DNA of 64,000 nucleotides from Limnohabitans sp. B9-3 (GTDB lineage Bacteria; Pseudomonadota; Gammaproteobacteria; Burkholderiales; Burkholderiaceae_C): assembly GCF_002778325.1 (NCBI RefSeq), contig NZ_NESI01000007.1:62001-126000 (forward strand), read 5' to 3'. Made by a program: the position numbers and the translations under genes. Of this stretch, positions 16,844 through 24,035 are shown one piece after another (within the stretch, counting starts at the first letter, position 1; each line of letters opens with the position of its first letter). Under the pieces are notes generated by a model. That model made no database searches. It had not been told where the DNA came from and worked only from the letters and a program-made list of their open reading frames with translations.

Positions 16844-17916
16844 TTGAGGCGGTCCGACTTTTGGAAGGATTTTTGGCGCTTGAACAGGCCACGGCGGTAA
16901 AACGGGAACAGCTGGAACCAGGTGCGCACCTTCAGCCAGCGGCCATACAAGCCCATGGGCTCGAACAGCACAAAAGCAATCAACACCATGCCATAGACCG
17001 TGCCTTGCAAGCCCGTGGCACCACCGATAGCGGCGGGTAAAAAGTCTTTGCCCATGGCGATGAGTTGGGGCATGACGATCAAAAAGATCGCACCCAAAAA
17101 CGCACCGTGCACCGAACCCAAACCGCCAATGACCACCATCAACAACAAGTCAATCGACTGAATGATGCTGAATTGGTCGGGCGAGAGAAACTGAATTTTG
17201 TGCGCATACAAAGCGCCACCAATCCCCGCCAACGCCGCCGACAAGGCAAATGACAAGGTCTTGTAGCGGGCCAAATGAATGCCCATGCTTTGCGCCGAAA
17301 TTTCGGAATCACGGATGGCCACAAAAGCCCGTCCGGTGGACGAGCGCAGCAAGTTGAGAATGCCCAACGTGGCCAACACCGTCACCACCAGGCACAGGAA
17401 ATAAAACGACTCGGTGCTCTCCAAGGTCCAGCCCATCAACGCGGGCGGGCTGACGCTCAGGCCCGCATTACCGCCCGTCATGTGCTCCCACCGGGCAATG
17501 CCCTCTTCGACGATGAAGCCAAACGACAAGGTGGCCATGCCCAGATAAATGCCTTTGACGCGCAAGGCAGGCAAACCGACGACGACACCCGCCATCGCTG
17601 AGAACAAGCCTGCACACAACAGTGCCAACGGAAAAGGTACACCCGCATTCACCATCACTGCTTCGGTATAGGCGCCCACACCCAAAAAGGCCGCATGCCC
17701 CATGGAGAACAATCCGGTGAAGCCCGCCAGCAGCATCAGCCCAAGGCCCACGACGGCGTAGATCAGCACAAACGTCAATTGGGCCAGCCAGTATTCGGCC
17801 AGCACCCAGGGCGCGGCCACCAAAAACAGCGCCAACAAGCTGTACCAAAACACATGGCCGCCGTGCTTGGCCAGCGTGATGTCTTGGTTGTATTCGGTTT
17901 TGAAAATAAATCGCAT
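16840..17916 (-). CDS. livM: ABC transporter permease LivM-like
   Basis: A 358-aa inner-membrane permease with about nine hydrophobic segments and the LivM core GLGLMLLAGFTGLFSMGHAAFLGVGAY, followed by AIRDSEISAQSMGIHLARYKTLSFALSAALAGIGGALYA, which contains the EAA-like coupling loop. The C-terminus is basic and cytoplasmic. It follows livH after 8 bases and overlaps livG. It forms the heterodimeric channel with LivH. Confidence 0.93.
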   Translation of the reverse strand: MRFIFKTEYNQDITLAKHGGHVFWYSLLALFLVAAPWVLAEYWLAQLTFVLIYAVVGLGLMLLAGFTGLFSMGHAAFLGVGAYTEAVMVNAGVPFPLALLCAGLFSAMAGVVVGLPALRVKGIYLGMATLSFGFIVEEGIARWEHMTGGNAGLSVSPPALMGWTLESTESFYFLCLVVTVLATLGILNLLRSSTGRAFVAIRDSEISAQSMGIHLARYKTLSFALSAALAGIGGALYAHKIQFLSPDQFSIIQSIDLLLMVVIGGLGSVHGAFLGAIFLIVMPQLIAMGKDFLPAAIGGATGLQGTVYGMVLIAFVLFEPMGLYGRWLKVRTWFQLFPFYRRGLFKRQKSFQKSDRLK

Positions 17917-17924
17917 GCTCGGCC

Positions 17925-18800
17925 TCAGACTTTCTTGCGCAGTTTTTCGCCGAACAAGCCATTGGGCTTGAGCACCAGCATGAGCAAGACCACGATGTAA
18001 GGCGCAATGTCTTTCACGCCCTCAGGCAGGTAAAAACCAGCCAGCGACTCGACGATGCCAATCACCAGACCACCCACGATGGCACCCGGCAAACTGCCAA
18101 ACCCCCCCACGACCGCCGCCGGAAAAGCCTTCAGGCCAATAAAACCCATGTTGGCGTGAACAAACGTGATGGGCGCCAACAGCAAGCCCGCGACCGCAGC
18201 CACGCCCGCTGCCAAACCCCAAACCAGACCGTTGAGACTTTGCACCGGAATGCCCATGTAATAAGCCGCCAACTGGTTCTGCGACGAAGCCTGCATGGCA
18301 ATGCCCAGTTTGCTGTACTTGAACATGGCAAACAACCCCAAACACAACACGGCGGTGAATGCGATGACCACCAGTTGCTCGGCAGCCACCACCAGCGCAC
18401 CCATTTGCAAAACCTGCCCGGCATAGGGCACGGGCATGGTGTGTGTGTCGGTGCCCACATTGGGGATCATGGTGATCAGGCCACGCAGCAAATAGCCCAC
18501 GCCAATGGTGAGCATCACGATGGAGAAAGCAGGCTGGCCCAAGATGGGGCGAATGACCAGGCGCTCCAGCACTACGCCGAACACCCCCATGGCCACGATG
18601 GCCGCGGGCACAGACACCCAAAACGGAAAGCCCAGCCATGTCATGGCGGCCAAGCCCGCGAAGGCGCCGACCATCATCAGATCGCCTTGGGCAAAGCTCA
18701 CCGTTTCAGTGGCCTTGTAGATCAGCACAAAACCCAAGGCGATGAGTCCGTAAATACAGCCTTGGGCCACACCGCTGATCAGCAGTTGCAGCAATTGCAC
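17925..18800 (-). CDS. livH: ABC transporter permease LivH-like
   Basis: A 291-aa permease starting with GTG at 18800, preceded by AAGGAG six bases upstream; a longer reading frame to 18917 lacks such a site. The N-terminus LLQLLISGVAQGCIYGLIALGFVLIYKATETVSFAQGDLMMVGAF is the LivH hallmark, and GVAAVAGLLLAPITFV plus AAVVGGFGSLPGAIVGGLVIG close the fold. First gene of the minus-strand operon, transcribed away from the AtuA-like gene across a 168-bp shared control region. Confidence 0.92.
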   Translation of the reverse strand: MQLLQLLISGVAQGCIYGLIALGFVLIYKATETVSFAQGDLMMVGAFAGLAAMTWLGFPFWVSVPAAIVAMGVFGVVLERLVIRPILGQPAFSIVMLTIGVGYLLRGLITMIPNVGTDTHTMPVPYAGQVLQMGALVVAAEQLVVIAFTAVLCLGLFAMFKYSKLGIAMQASSQNQLAAYYMGIPVQSLNGLVWGLAAGVAAVAGLLLAPITFVHANMGFIGLKAFPAAVVGGFGSLPGAIVGGLVIGIVESLAGFYLPEGVKDIAPYIVVLLMLVLKPNGLFGEKLRKKV

Positions 18801-18968
18801 ACGTGTCTCCTTCTTTGTTTTTTTATCGTTCAGCGCCAGCTGCTTTGGAGCCGGTGGTTGACACCTCAGCCATTTGCGAACGGTCGTGCTATTTTGGGTG
18901 TCTTTCGCGGGACTCAACCTAGGGGTTGACCCGATCCACCGTCACGCAGGTGGCATCAAGATGGCGGC
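18801..18968. promoter_or_regulatory. divergent control region between livH and the AtuA-like gene
   Basis: This 168-bp spacer must hold promoters for two divergent operons. It contains a perfect 6-base inverted repeat, TCAACC-TAGG-GGTTGA, at 18914-18929, and a second GGTTGA half-site at 18856-18861 within TTGACA. The palindrome is a candidate operator for the TetR regulator at 1362-2069 or another repressor. I could not place convincing -35/-10 pairs. Confidence 0.45.
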
Positions 18969-20360
18969 ATGACAGCATCCATACGCATTGGTTCAGGACT
19001 GGGCTTTTACGGCGACAACTGGGAGCCCGTGGTCGCCAGCATCGAGCGCGGCAATGTGCAGTACATCGCCAGCGACCACTTGGCCGAACTGACTTTGGCC
19101 ATCTTGCAAAAAGACCGCCAACGAGACCCGACGTTGGGCTACGCGCGAGACGTGGTGCCCATGCTCATGCGCCTGTGGCCCTTGATGCAGGCACGCGGCG
19201 TGAAGTTCGTCTGCAACGCGGGCGGCTTGAACCCCATGGGTGCAGCACAGGCTGTGCGCGCCGCTTTGGCAGGCCAAAGCTGGCAGCCGCGCATAGCGGT
19301 GGTGTCTGGCGACGATGTGCTGCCCCTGTTGCACGAGGCGCAAGCTGAGTTTGATCACATGATGAATGGCACGCCCGTGAGCAACGTGCGCGAGCGCTTG
19401 GTGTTTGGCAACGCTTACCTAGGCGCACAACCCATCGTCGATGCACTCGCGCAAGGGGCAGACATTGTGATCACCGGACGTGTGGCCGATGCGGCCTTGT
19501 TCCTCGGTCCTTTGGTGCATGAATTGGGCTGGAAGCTCGGCAACGCGAACACACCTGAGGACTTCAACCGCTTGGCCCAAGGCCTGACCGTGGGGCATTT
19601 GCTGGAATGCTCGGGGCAGGGCAGTGGCGGTAATTTTGGTGACCAAGGGCACTGGCAAAGCATTCCTGACCTCGGCCACATCGGCTACCCGATTGCCGAA
19701 GTTTTTGCCGACGGCACGGCCGTCATCACCAAAGCGCCAGACACCGGTGGGCTGGTGAACTTTGACACCGTGCGCCAACAATTGCTCTACGAGGTGCACA
19801 ACCCACATGCGTATTTTTCGCCGGATGTGGTGCTCGACATGGGGCAGATTCAGCTACACGACGAAGGCCACCACCGTGTGCGCGTGACCGGCGCACAAGG
19901 CCGCCCACCCACCGACCAACTCAAGGTAGTGGCAGGCTTCAAAGACGGCTTCAAGGCCGACATCACCTGGGGCTTTTCATGGCCCGATGCATGGGACAAA
20001 GTGCAAACGGCCGAGCGCATCATCCGCGAGCAACTGCGCGAAAGAAAAATCCCCTTTGACGAGTTGTTTGTGGAATACCCCGGGCTCAATTCAGCGCATG
20101 GCGTATTGGCACCTTTACCGCCACCCGCTGAGCTCAATGAACACAACGAGATCTGGGTGCGCATGGTGCTGCGCACGAGCAGCAAAGCGGCCGCCGACGG
20201 GTTTGGTCGCCTTTTTCCGTGGATGGCCTTGAGCGGGCCCGCCTACACCTGCGGCTTTCAGGGTTTGAACAACACCAGCGAACTCCTGGGCATCTGGCCC
20301 ACCTTGATTTCGCGACAGCGCGTTCAAGCACGCGTTGAGATGCTGGAGGTGCAGGGATGA
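18969..20360 (+). CDS. atuA: AtuA-family protein (DUF1446)
   Basis: A 463-aa protein with the hallmark N-terminus of the acyclic-terpene-utilisation AtuA family: IGSGLGFYGDNWEP, then YIASDHLAELTLAIL and CNAGGLNP. The central part has ITGRVADAALFLGPL and LLECSGQGSGGNFGDQGH. The family is required for citronellol/geraniol growth in Pseudomonas but its reaction is not established. Its presence, divergent from the transporter operon and near a carboxylase pair, is the main reason to call the 20-kb region Atu-like. The end overlaps the small partner gene by 4 bases. Confidence 0.87.
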   Translation: MTASIRIGSGLGFYGDNWEPVVASIERGNVQYIASDHLAELTLAILQKDRQRDPTLGYARDVVPMLMRLWPLMQARGVKFVCNAGGLNPMGAAQAVRAALAGQSWQPRIAVVSGDDVLPLLHEAQAEFDHMMNGTPVSNVRERLVFGNAYLGAQPIVDALAQGADIVITGRVADAALFLGPLVHELGWKLGNANTPEDFNRLAQGLTVGHLLECSGQGSGGNFGDQGHWQSIPDLGHIGYPIAEVFADGTAVITKAPDTGGLVNFDTVRQQLLYEVHNPHAYFSPDVVLDMGQIQLHDEGHHRVRVTGAQGRPPTDQLKVVAGFKDGFKADITWGFSWPDAWDKVQTAERIIREQLRERKIPFDELFVEYPGLNSAHGVLAPLPPPAELNEHNEIWVRMVLRTSSKAAADGFGRLFPWMALSGPAYTCGFQGLNNTSELLGIWPTLISRQRVQARVEMLEVQG

Positions 20361-20740
20361 ACACGACACGACGCATACCGCTGGTGCAACTGGCCCACGC
20401 CCGCAGCGGCGACAAAGCCGACTGGGTGGACTTCGGCCTGTTTGCGTGGAACGAAGCGGGCTACCGCATCATCGAACGCGAAGTCACCGCCGCCACCGTA
20501 AAGGCCCATTTCGCCCCTTGGCTTGACGGCCATGTTGACCTCTGGCTGCTGCCCAATATTCTGGCCATCAAACTGGTCTTGCACGGTGCCTTGCAAGGCG
20601 GTGGCGCACGCAACCTGCGTTTGGACAACCTCGGCAAAGCCATGGGTGCTGCGCTATTGCGCATGGAAATCGAAGTCAGCGCCGACGAGCTTGCGCAAGC
20701 GCAACAGAGCCCCAGAATGGGCAGCTGGCCAAAGGCGTGA
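20357..20740 (+). CDS. AtuA-related small protein
   Basis: A 127-aa protein beginning MNTTRRIPLVQLAHARSGDKADWVDFGLFAWNE. This resembles the C-terminal domain found fused to, or encoded next to, AtuA-family proteins (HARSGDKGDxxNxG-like segment). Further conserved-looking parts are LPNILAIKLVLHGALQGGGARNLRLDNLGKAMGAALLRMEIEV. The 4-base overlap with the AtuA-like gene suggests a two-subunit complex. Catalytic function unknown. Confidence 0.78.
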   Translation: MNTTRRIPLVQLAHARSGDKADWVDFGLFAWNEAGYRIIEREVTAATVKAHFAPWLDGHVDLWLLPNILAIKLVLHGALQGGGARNLRLDNLGKAMGAALLRMEIEVSADELAQAQQSPRMGSWPKA

Positions 20741-20821
20741 AGTTCAACGCCATCTCTGGATAGTCGGCCACAGCTTTAGTACCTAGGCAGAGCATCCCCA
20801 ATTTGTGGCAACCATCTTTGC

Positions 20822-20883
20822 TTTGGTGCATTTTTTGCTTTTATCCGGTGCGTCACCCATTTACGGGTGAAAAATGCACCAAA
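20822..20883 (+). promoter_or_regulatory. sigma-54 promoter inside a long inverted repeat, upstream of amt
   Basis: The -24/-12 element is at 20824-20839: GG at 20825-20826 and GC at 20837-20838 with exactly ten bases between (TGGTGC-ATTTT-TTGCT against TGGCAC-N5-TTGCW). The same bases form the left arm of a perfect 14-base inverted repeat, 20822-20835 (TTTGGTGCATTTTT) with 20870-20883, enclosing a second stem CACCC/GGGTG at 20854-20869. Sigma-54 control by the Ntr system is common for ammonium transporters. Confidence 0.65.
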
Positions 20884-20911
20884 AAAGAACATCAACGACA
20901 AGGAAAGAGTT

Positions 20912-22114
20912 ATGGACGCACACAAACAGGGCGCAGATGCTTTGTTCATTCTGCTAGGCGCAATCATGGTGCTGGCCATGCACGCCGGTTTTGCATTTTT
21001 AGAGCTAGGCACGGTTCGCAAGAAAAACCAAGTGAACGCACTGGTAAAAATCTTGGTGGACTTTTGCGTGTCCACCGTGGCTTATTTTGTGGTGGGCTAT
21101 GGCGTGGCGTATGGCGCGAGTTTCATGGTGGGCGCTGAATCGCTGGCCGACAAAAACGGCTACGAGCTGGTGAAGTTTTTCTTCCTGCTGACATTTGCCG
21201 CTGCCATTCCGGCCATTATTTCGGGCGGTATTGCGGAGCGTGCCAAGTTTTGGCCTCAATTGATTGCGACCGGCGTGATTGTGGGTTTTGTGTATCCCTT
21301 CTTTGAGGGCATTGCTTGGAACCAGCACTTTGGCTTTCAAGCATGGCTCAAAGAATTGACCGGCGACGAGTTTCATGACTTCGCAGGCTCGGTGGTGGTG
21401 CACGCCGTGGGCGGCTGGATTGCGTTGCCCGCTGTGCTGCTGCTAGGTGCACGCAGCAACCGTTACCGCAAAGACGGTGCGATTTCAGCGCACCCACCTT
21501 CGAGCATTCCGTTCCTCGCGTTGGGCGCCTGGATTTTGATCGTGGGCTGGTTTGGCTTCAACGTAATGAGCGCACAAACTCTGGACAAGATTTCGGGTTT
21601 GGTGGCCGTTAACTCGCTGATGGCGATGGTGGGCGGCACGCTGGTGGCGTTGCTACTGGGCAAGAACGACCCAGGCTTTGTGCACAACGGCCCTTTGGCT
21701 GGCTTGGTGGCGGTGTGTGCGGGCTCTGACTTGATGCACCCCATGGGCGCGTTGGTAGTGGGCGGCGTGGCCGGTGCCATTTTTGTGGTGATGTTCACGC
21801 TCACGCAAAACAAGTGGCGCATTGACGATGTGTTGGGCGTTTGGCCACTGCACGGCTTGTGCGGTACGTGGGGCGGCATTGCAGCGGGCATTTTTGGCTC
21901 ACAGTCGCTGGGCGGCTTGGGCGGTGTGAATTTAACGGCGCAACTGGCAGGCACGGCACTGGGTGTGGTGTGGGCGTTGCTGGGCGGATTTGTGGTCTAC
22001 GGCGTGCTGAAAATGACGCTGGGATTGCGCATGAGCCAAGAAGAAGAATTTGAAGGCGCTGACTTGTCGATCCACAAGATCAGTGCGTCGCCAGACCGCG
22101 AATCGAGCTGGTAA
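20912..22114 (+). CDS. amt: ammonium transporter
   Basis: A 400-aa Amt/MEP/Rh channel with 11 expected membrane helices. The pore histidines are visible in DFAGSVVVHAVGG and DVLGVWPLHGLCGTWGG, and the external site region in AIPAIISGGIAERAKFWPQ. I start it at 20912 (MDAHKQG), preceded by AGGAAAG, rather than at 20867. No glnK lies next to it, although GlnK/AmtB pairs are usual. It imports ammonium across the inner membrane, probably under nitrogen limitation given the sigma-54 element upstream. No cleavable signal peptide is obvious. Confidence 0.93.
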   Translation: MDAHKQGADALFILLGAIMVLAMHAGFAFLELGTVRKKNQVNALVKILVDFCVSTVAYFVVGYGVAYGASFMVGAESLADKNGYELVKFFFLLTFAAAIPAIISGGIAERAKFWPQLIATGVIVGFVYPFFEGIAWNQHFGFQAWLKELTGDEFHDFAGSVVVHAVGGWIALPAVLLLGARSNRYRKDGAISAHPPSSIPFLALGAWILIVGWFGFNVMSAQTLDKISGLVAVNSLMAMVGGTLVALLLGKNDPGFVHNGPLAGLVAVCAGSDLMHPMGALVVGGVAGAIFVVMFTLTQNKWRIDDVLGVWPLHGLCGTWGGIAAGIFGSQSLGGLGGVNLTAQLAGTALGVVWALLGGFVVYGVLKMTLGLRMSQEEEFEGADLSIHKISASPDRESSW

Positions 22115-22174
22115 GCCGCATGAATTGTGGTTTTTCCGCGAATTATTCGTGCGAATACTGGAAAACGCTTGGTT

Positions 22175-22198
22175 TTATGGGGTGCTTGTGCCCCATAA
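22175..22198 (+). terminator. hairpin downstream of amt
   Basis: Perfect 8-base stem TTATGGGG (22175-22182) and CCCCATAA (22191-22198) with an 8-base loop, 60 bases after the amt stop. There is no U-tract, so it is either a weak or Rho-assisted terminator or an RNA-stabilising hairpin. Confidence 0.4.
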
Positions 22199-22264
22199 TG
22201 GCCTTCGCCATGTTGATACCTGAGTTTTAACGTGGTGTATTTGGTGATCGGTCAGTTTCGGTTC

Positions 22265-22303
22265 GGGACTCCATCGCTTTGTTTTTGTGTTTTAAGGAGT
22301 CCC
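22265..22303 (+). promoter_or_regulatory. leader hairpin that sequesters the Shine-Dalgarno of the RRM gene
   Basis: GGGACTCC at 22265-22272 pairs perfectly with GGAGTCCC at 22296-22303 across a 23-base U-rich loop. The right arm contains most of the Shine-Dalgarno AAGGAG (22294-22299) for the ATG at 22308. Such a fold would block ribosomes until melted or bound. Temperature control or autoregulation by the RRM protein are the likely possibilities. Confidence 0.6.
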
Positions 22304-22307
22304 TTCC

Positions 22308-22763
22308 ATGGGCAATAAATTGTACGTCGGCAACCTGCCGTATTCGGTTCGCGACAGCGACCTCGAGCAGTCATTTGGACAGTTCGGTACTGTGACTAGC
22401 GCTAAAGTCATGATGGAGCGCGATACAGGTCGTTCTAAAGGTTTTGGCTTTGTCGAAATGGGCAGCGATGCCGAAGCTTTGGCAGCTGTCGAAGGCATGA
22501 ACGGCGCACCTTTGGGTGGTCGTAGCCTCGTGGTGAACGAAGCCCGTCCGATGGAGGCACGTCCTCCTCGCACTGGCGGCGGTGGCTACGGTGGTGGCGG
22601 CGGCGGTGGCGGCTACGGTGGTGGCGGTCGCGAAGGCGGCGGTGGCGGCGGCGGTTTCCGTAGCCCCTACGGCGGCGGCGGTGCTGGCGGCGGCGGTGGC
22701 CGTAGTGGTGGCGGCGGCGGCGGTGGTCGCGGCGGCTTTGGCGGCGGTGGCAACAGCTACTGA
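22308..22763 (+). CDS. glycine-rich RRM RNA-binding protein
   Basis: A 151-aa protein. Residues 1-80 form one RNA recognition motif with RNP2 (LYVGNL, residues 4-9) and RNP1 (KGFGFVEM). Residues from about 88 on are nearly pure glycine with scattered Arg/Tyr/Phe (RGG-like), ending GGFGGGGNSY. This architecture is that of cold-induced bacterial RNA-binding proteins of the Rbp type, which bind single-stranded RNA. The coding of the Gly tail as GGC/GGT runs makes a low-complexity DNA stretch at 22575-22755. SD AAGGAG lies inside a leader hairpin. Confidence 0.92.
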   Translation: MGNKLYVGNLPYSVRDSDLEQSFGQFGTVTSAKVMMERDTGRSKGFGFVEMGSDAEALAAVEGMNGAPLGGRSLVVNEARPMEARPPRTGGGGYGGGGGGGGYGGGGREGGGGGGGFRSPYGGGGAGGGGGRSGGGGGGGRGGFGGGGNSY

Positions 22764-22781
22764 TCTGCTTCACTGCACATC

Positions 22782-22808
22782 AAAAAGGCTCCCTCGGGAG
22801 CCTTTTTT
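22782..22808. terminator. bidirectional intrinsic terminator between the RRM gene and lptC
   Basis: AAAAAGGCTCCC (22782-22793) pairs with GGGAGCCTTTTT (22796-22807). A-tract and T-tract on the two sides allow termination of both the plus-strand RRM gene and the minus-strand kdsD-kdsC-lptC operon. Confidence 0.85.
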
Positions 22809-22824
22809 TATGCCGCAGTTTCTT

Positions 22825-23490
22825 TTAAGGTTTGGGCTGAACGGCTTTTGCAGAAGGAGGCGTCAAGGTGCCACGCACACGCCCCTTCAACTCCAGCACG
22901 CGGTCCAAGTTGTCGTACACCATGCTGTCTGCTGTGAATCGGTCGCCATTGCCGCGCACCATTTCGACTGGCAAGTGCGAGCGCACGTTTTCGGTGTTGG
23001 CGAAGATGTGTAAAAAGTCGCTGCGCAGTTCGGTGCGAGGCAAGGTGACACCTTGAGAGGTTTGCAGCGCTTCGCGGATGACCTGGGCTTTTTTGAAAAG
23101 CTGCGCCTCAGAACCATCTGCGTTGATGACGCCGCGTTCAGCTTGAGAAATAGTCAAGCGGCCATCTGACCCGTAAGCACGAATATGCGGGTGGTCAATC
23201 TCTAGTGTGTCGGTGTCTGGGTAATGCCGGCCTTCTACCCCTAAGATTTCACTCTTGAGTTTGCCGTCAGCACCAAAGACGCGCACCGAAAAGTCGCGCA
23301 TGAAGTAGTCGGGTACGTGGCGGGGGGCTGCCTCTAATTCGACCTCGGCCAGTAGAGGCGTGTTGCGTACCAACCAGTAGGTGGACATGGCCATGAGCCC
23401 CATTAAAAAGATGGGAAAGTAAACCGCAAGGCGGTCCCATGTTTGACGCAAACGCATCCACAGGGAGCAAGACATGGGCACTTGGCTCAT
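22825..23490 (-). CDS. lptC: LPS export periplasmic protein LptC
   Basis: A 221-aa bitopic protein with one N-terminal membrane helix (residues about 20-41, LAVYFPIFLMGLMAMSTYWLV) and a periplasmic beta-jellyroll typical of LptC (PDYFMRDFSVRVFGADGKLKSEILG; SHLPVEMVRGNGDRFTADSMVYDN). It passes LPS from LptBFG to LptA. It overlaps kdsC by 4 bases and is the last gene of its operon: a terminator follows at once, so lptA and lptB, often next in Proteobacteria, must lie elsewhere. Confidence 0.9.
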   Translation of the reverse strand: MSQVPMSCSLWMRLRQTWDRLAVYFPIFLMGLMAMSTYWLVRNTPLLAEVELEAAPRHVPDYFMRDFSVRVFGADGKLKSEILGVEGRHYPDTDTLEIDHPHIRAYGSDGRLTISQAERGVINADGSEAQLFKKAQVIREALQTSQGVTLPRTELRSDFLHIFANTENVRSHLPVEMVRGNGDRFTADSMVYDNLDRVLELKGRVRGTLTPPSAKAVQPKP

Positions 23491-24035
23491 GCGAGGTAGG
23501 CCTTCAGCAACTCGGCGTAGCGTCCCGACGCGACCAACAGCACATCACAAAACTCACGCGCAGCCCCATGACCGCCCTCGCGTTGGGTGACGTAATGCGC
23601 GATGGCTTTGACTTCAATATGGGCATTGCTGGGGGCGCAAGCAAAAGCGGCGCGCTGCATGACGGGCAGGTCAGGCCAATCGTCACCAATGTGGGCGGCT
23701 TGCGACCAGTCAAACCCCAGTTGCGTCAAGATTTCTTGCGCTGCGGGAACTTTGTCTTCGGTGCCGTAGCGCACATGCTCGATGCCCAAGGCTTTGAGCC
23801 GCGCACGCAAAGGCGCACTGTCACGCCCGGTGATCACGGCAGGGGTAATGCCTGCTTTTTGCAGCATCTTTAAGCCGTGACCGTCTAAAGTGGAAAAGCG
23901 CTTGAGGGTTTCGCCGCTGTCGGTGAAGTACAAACCGCCATCGGTGAGCACGCCGTCCACGTCAAAGAAGGCAACGCGCACGCCTTGGGCGCGCAGCAAC
24001 AGAGAAGGGTCGATGTTGAGGGCGGGTGTCATCAA
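23487..24035 (-). CDS. kdsC: 3-deoxy-D-manno-octulosonate-8-phosphate phosphatase
   Basis: A 182-aa HAD-family phosphatase with the nucleophile motif FFDVDGVLTDGGLYF near residue 25, ITGRDSAPLRARLKALGIEHV (second HAD motif region) and HIGDDWPDLPVM (acidic motif). Length and motifs match KdsC, which makes Kdo for LPS. Overlaps of 4 bases with kdsD and lptC show a compact LPS operon. Confidence 0.93.
   Translation of the reverse strand: MMTPALNIDPSLLLRAQGVRVAFFDVDGVLTDGGLYFTDSGETLKRFSTLDGHGLKMLQKAGITPAVITGRDSAPLRARLKALGIEHVRYGTEDKVPAAQEILTQLGFDWSQAAHIGDDWPDLPVMQRAAFACAPSNAHIEVKAIAHYVTQREGGHGAAREFCDVLLVASGRYAELLKAYLA

Noticed and set aside
20806..20821. A second sigma-54-like TGGCA...TTTGC before amt
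   Set aside because: The GG-to-GC spacing is 11 bases rather than 10; the element at 20824-20839 fits.
22575..22755. Dense GGC/GGT repeats that could be taken for a tandem repeat locus or CRISPR-like array
   Set aside because: They simply encode the glycine-rich tail of the RRM protein in frame.
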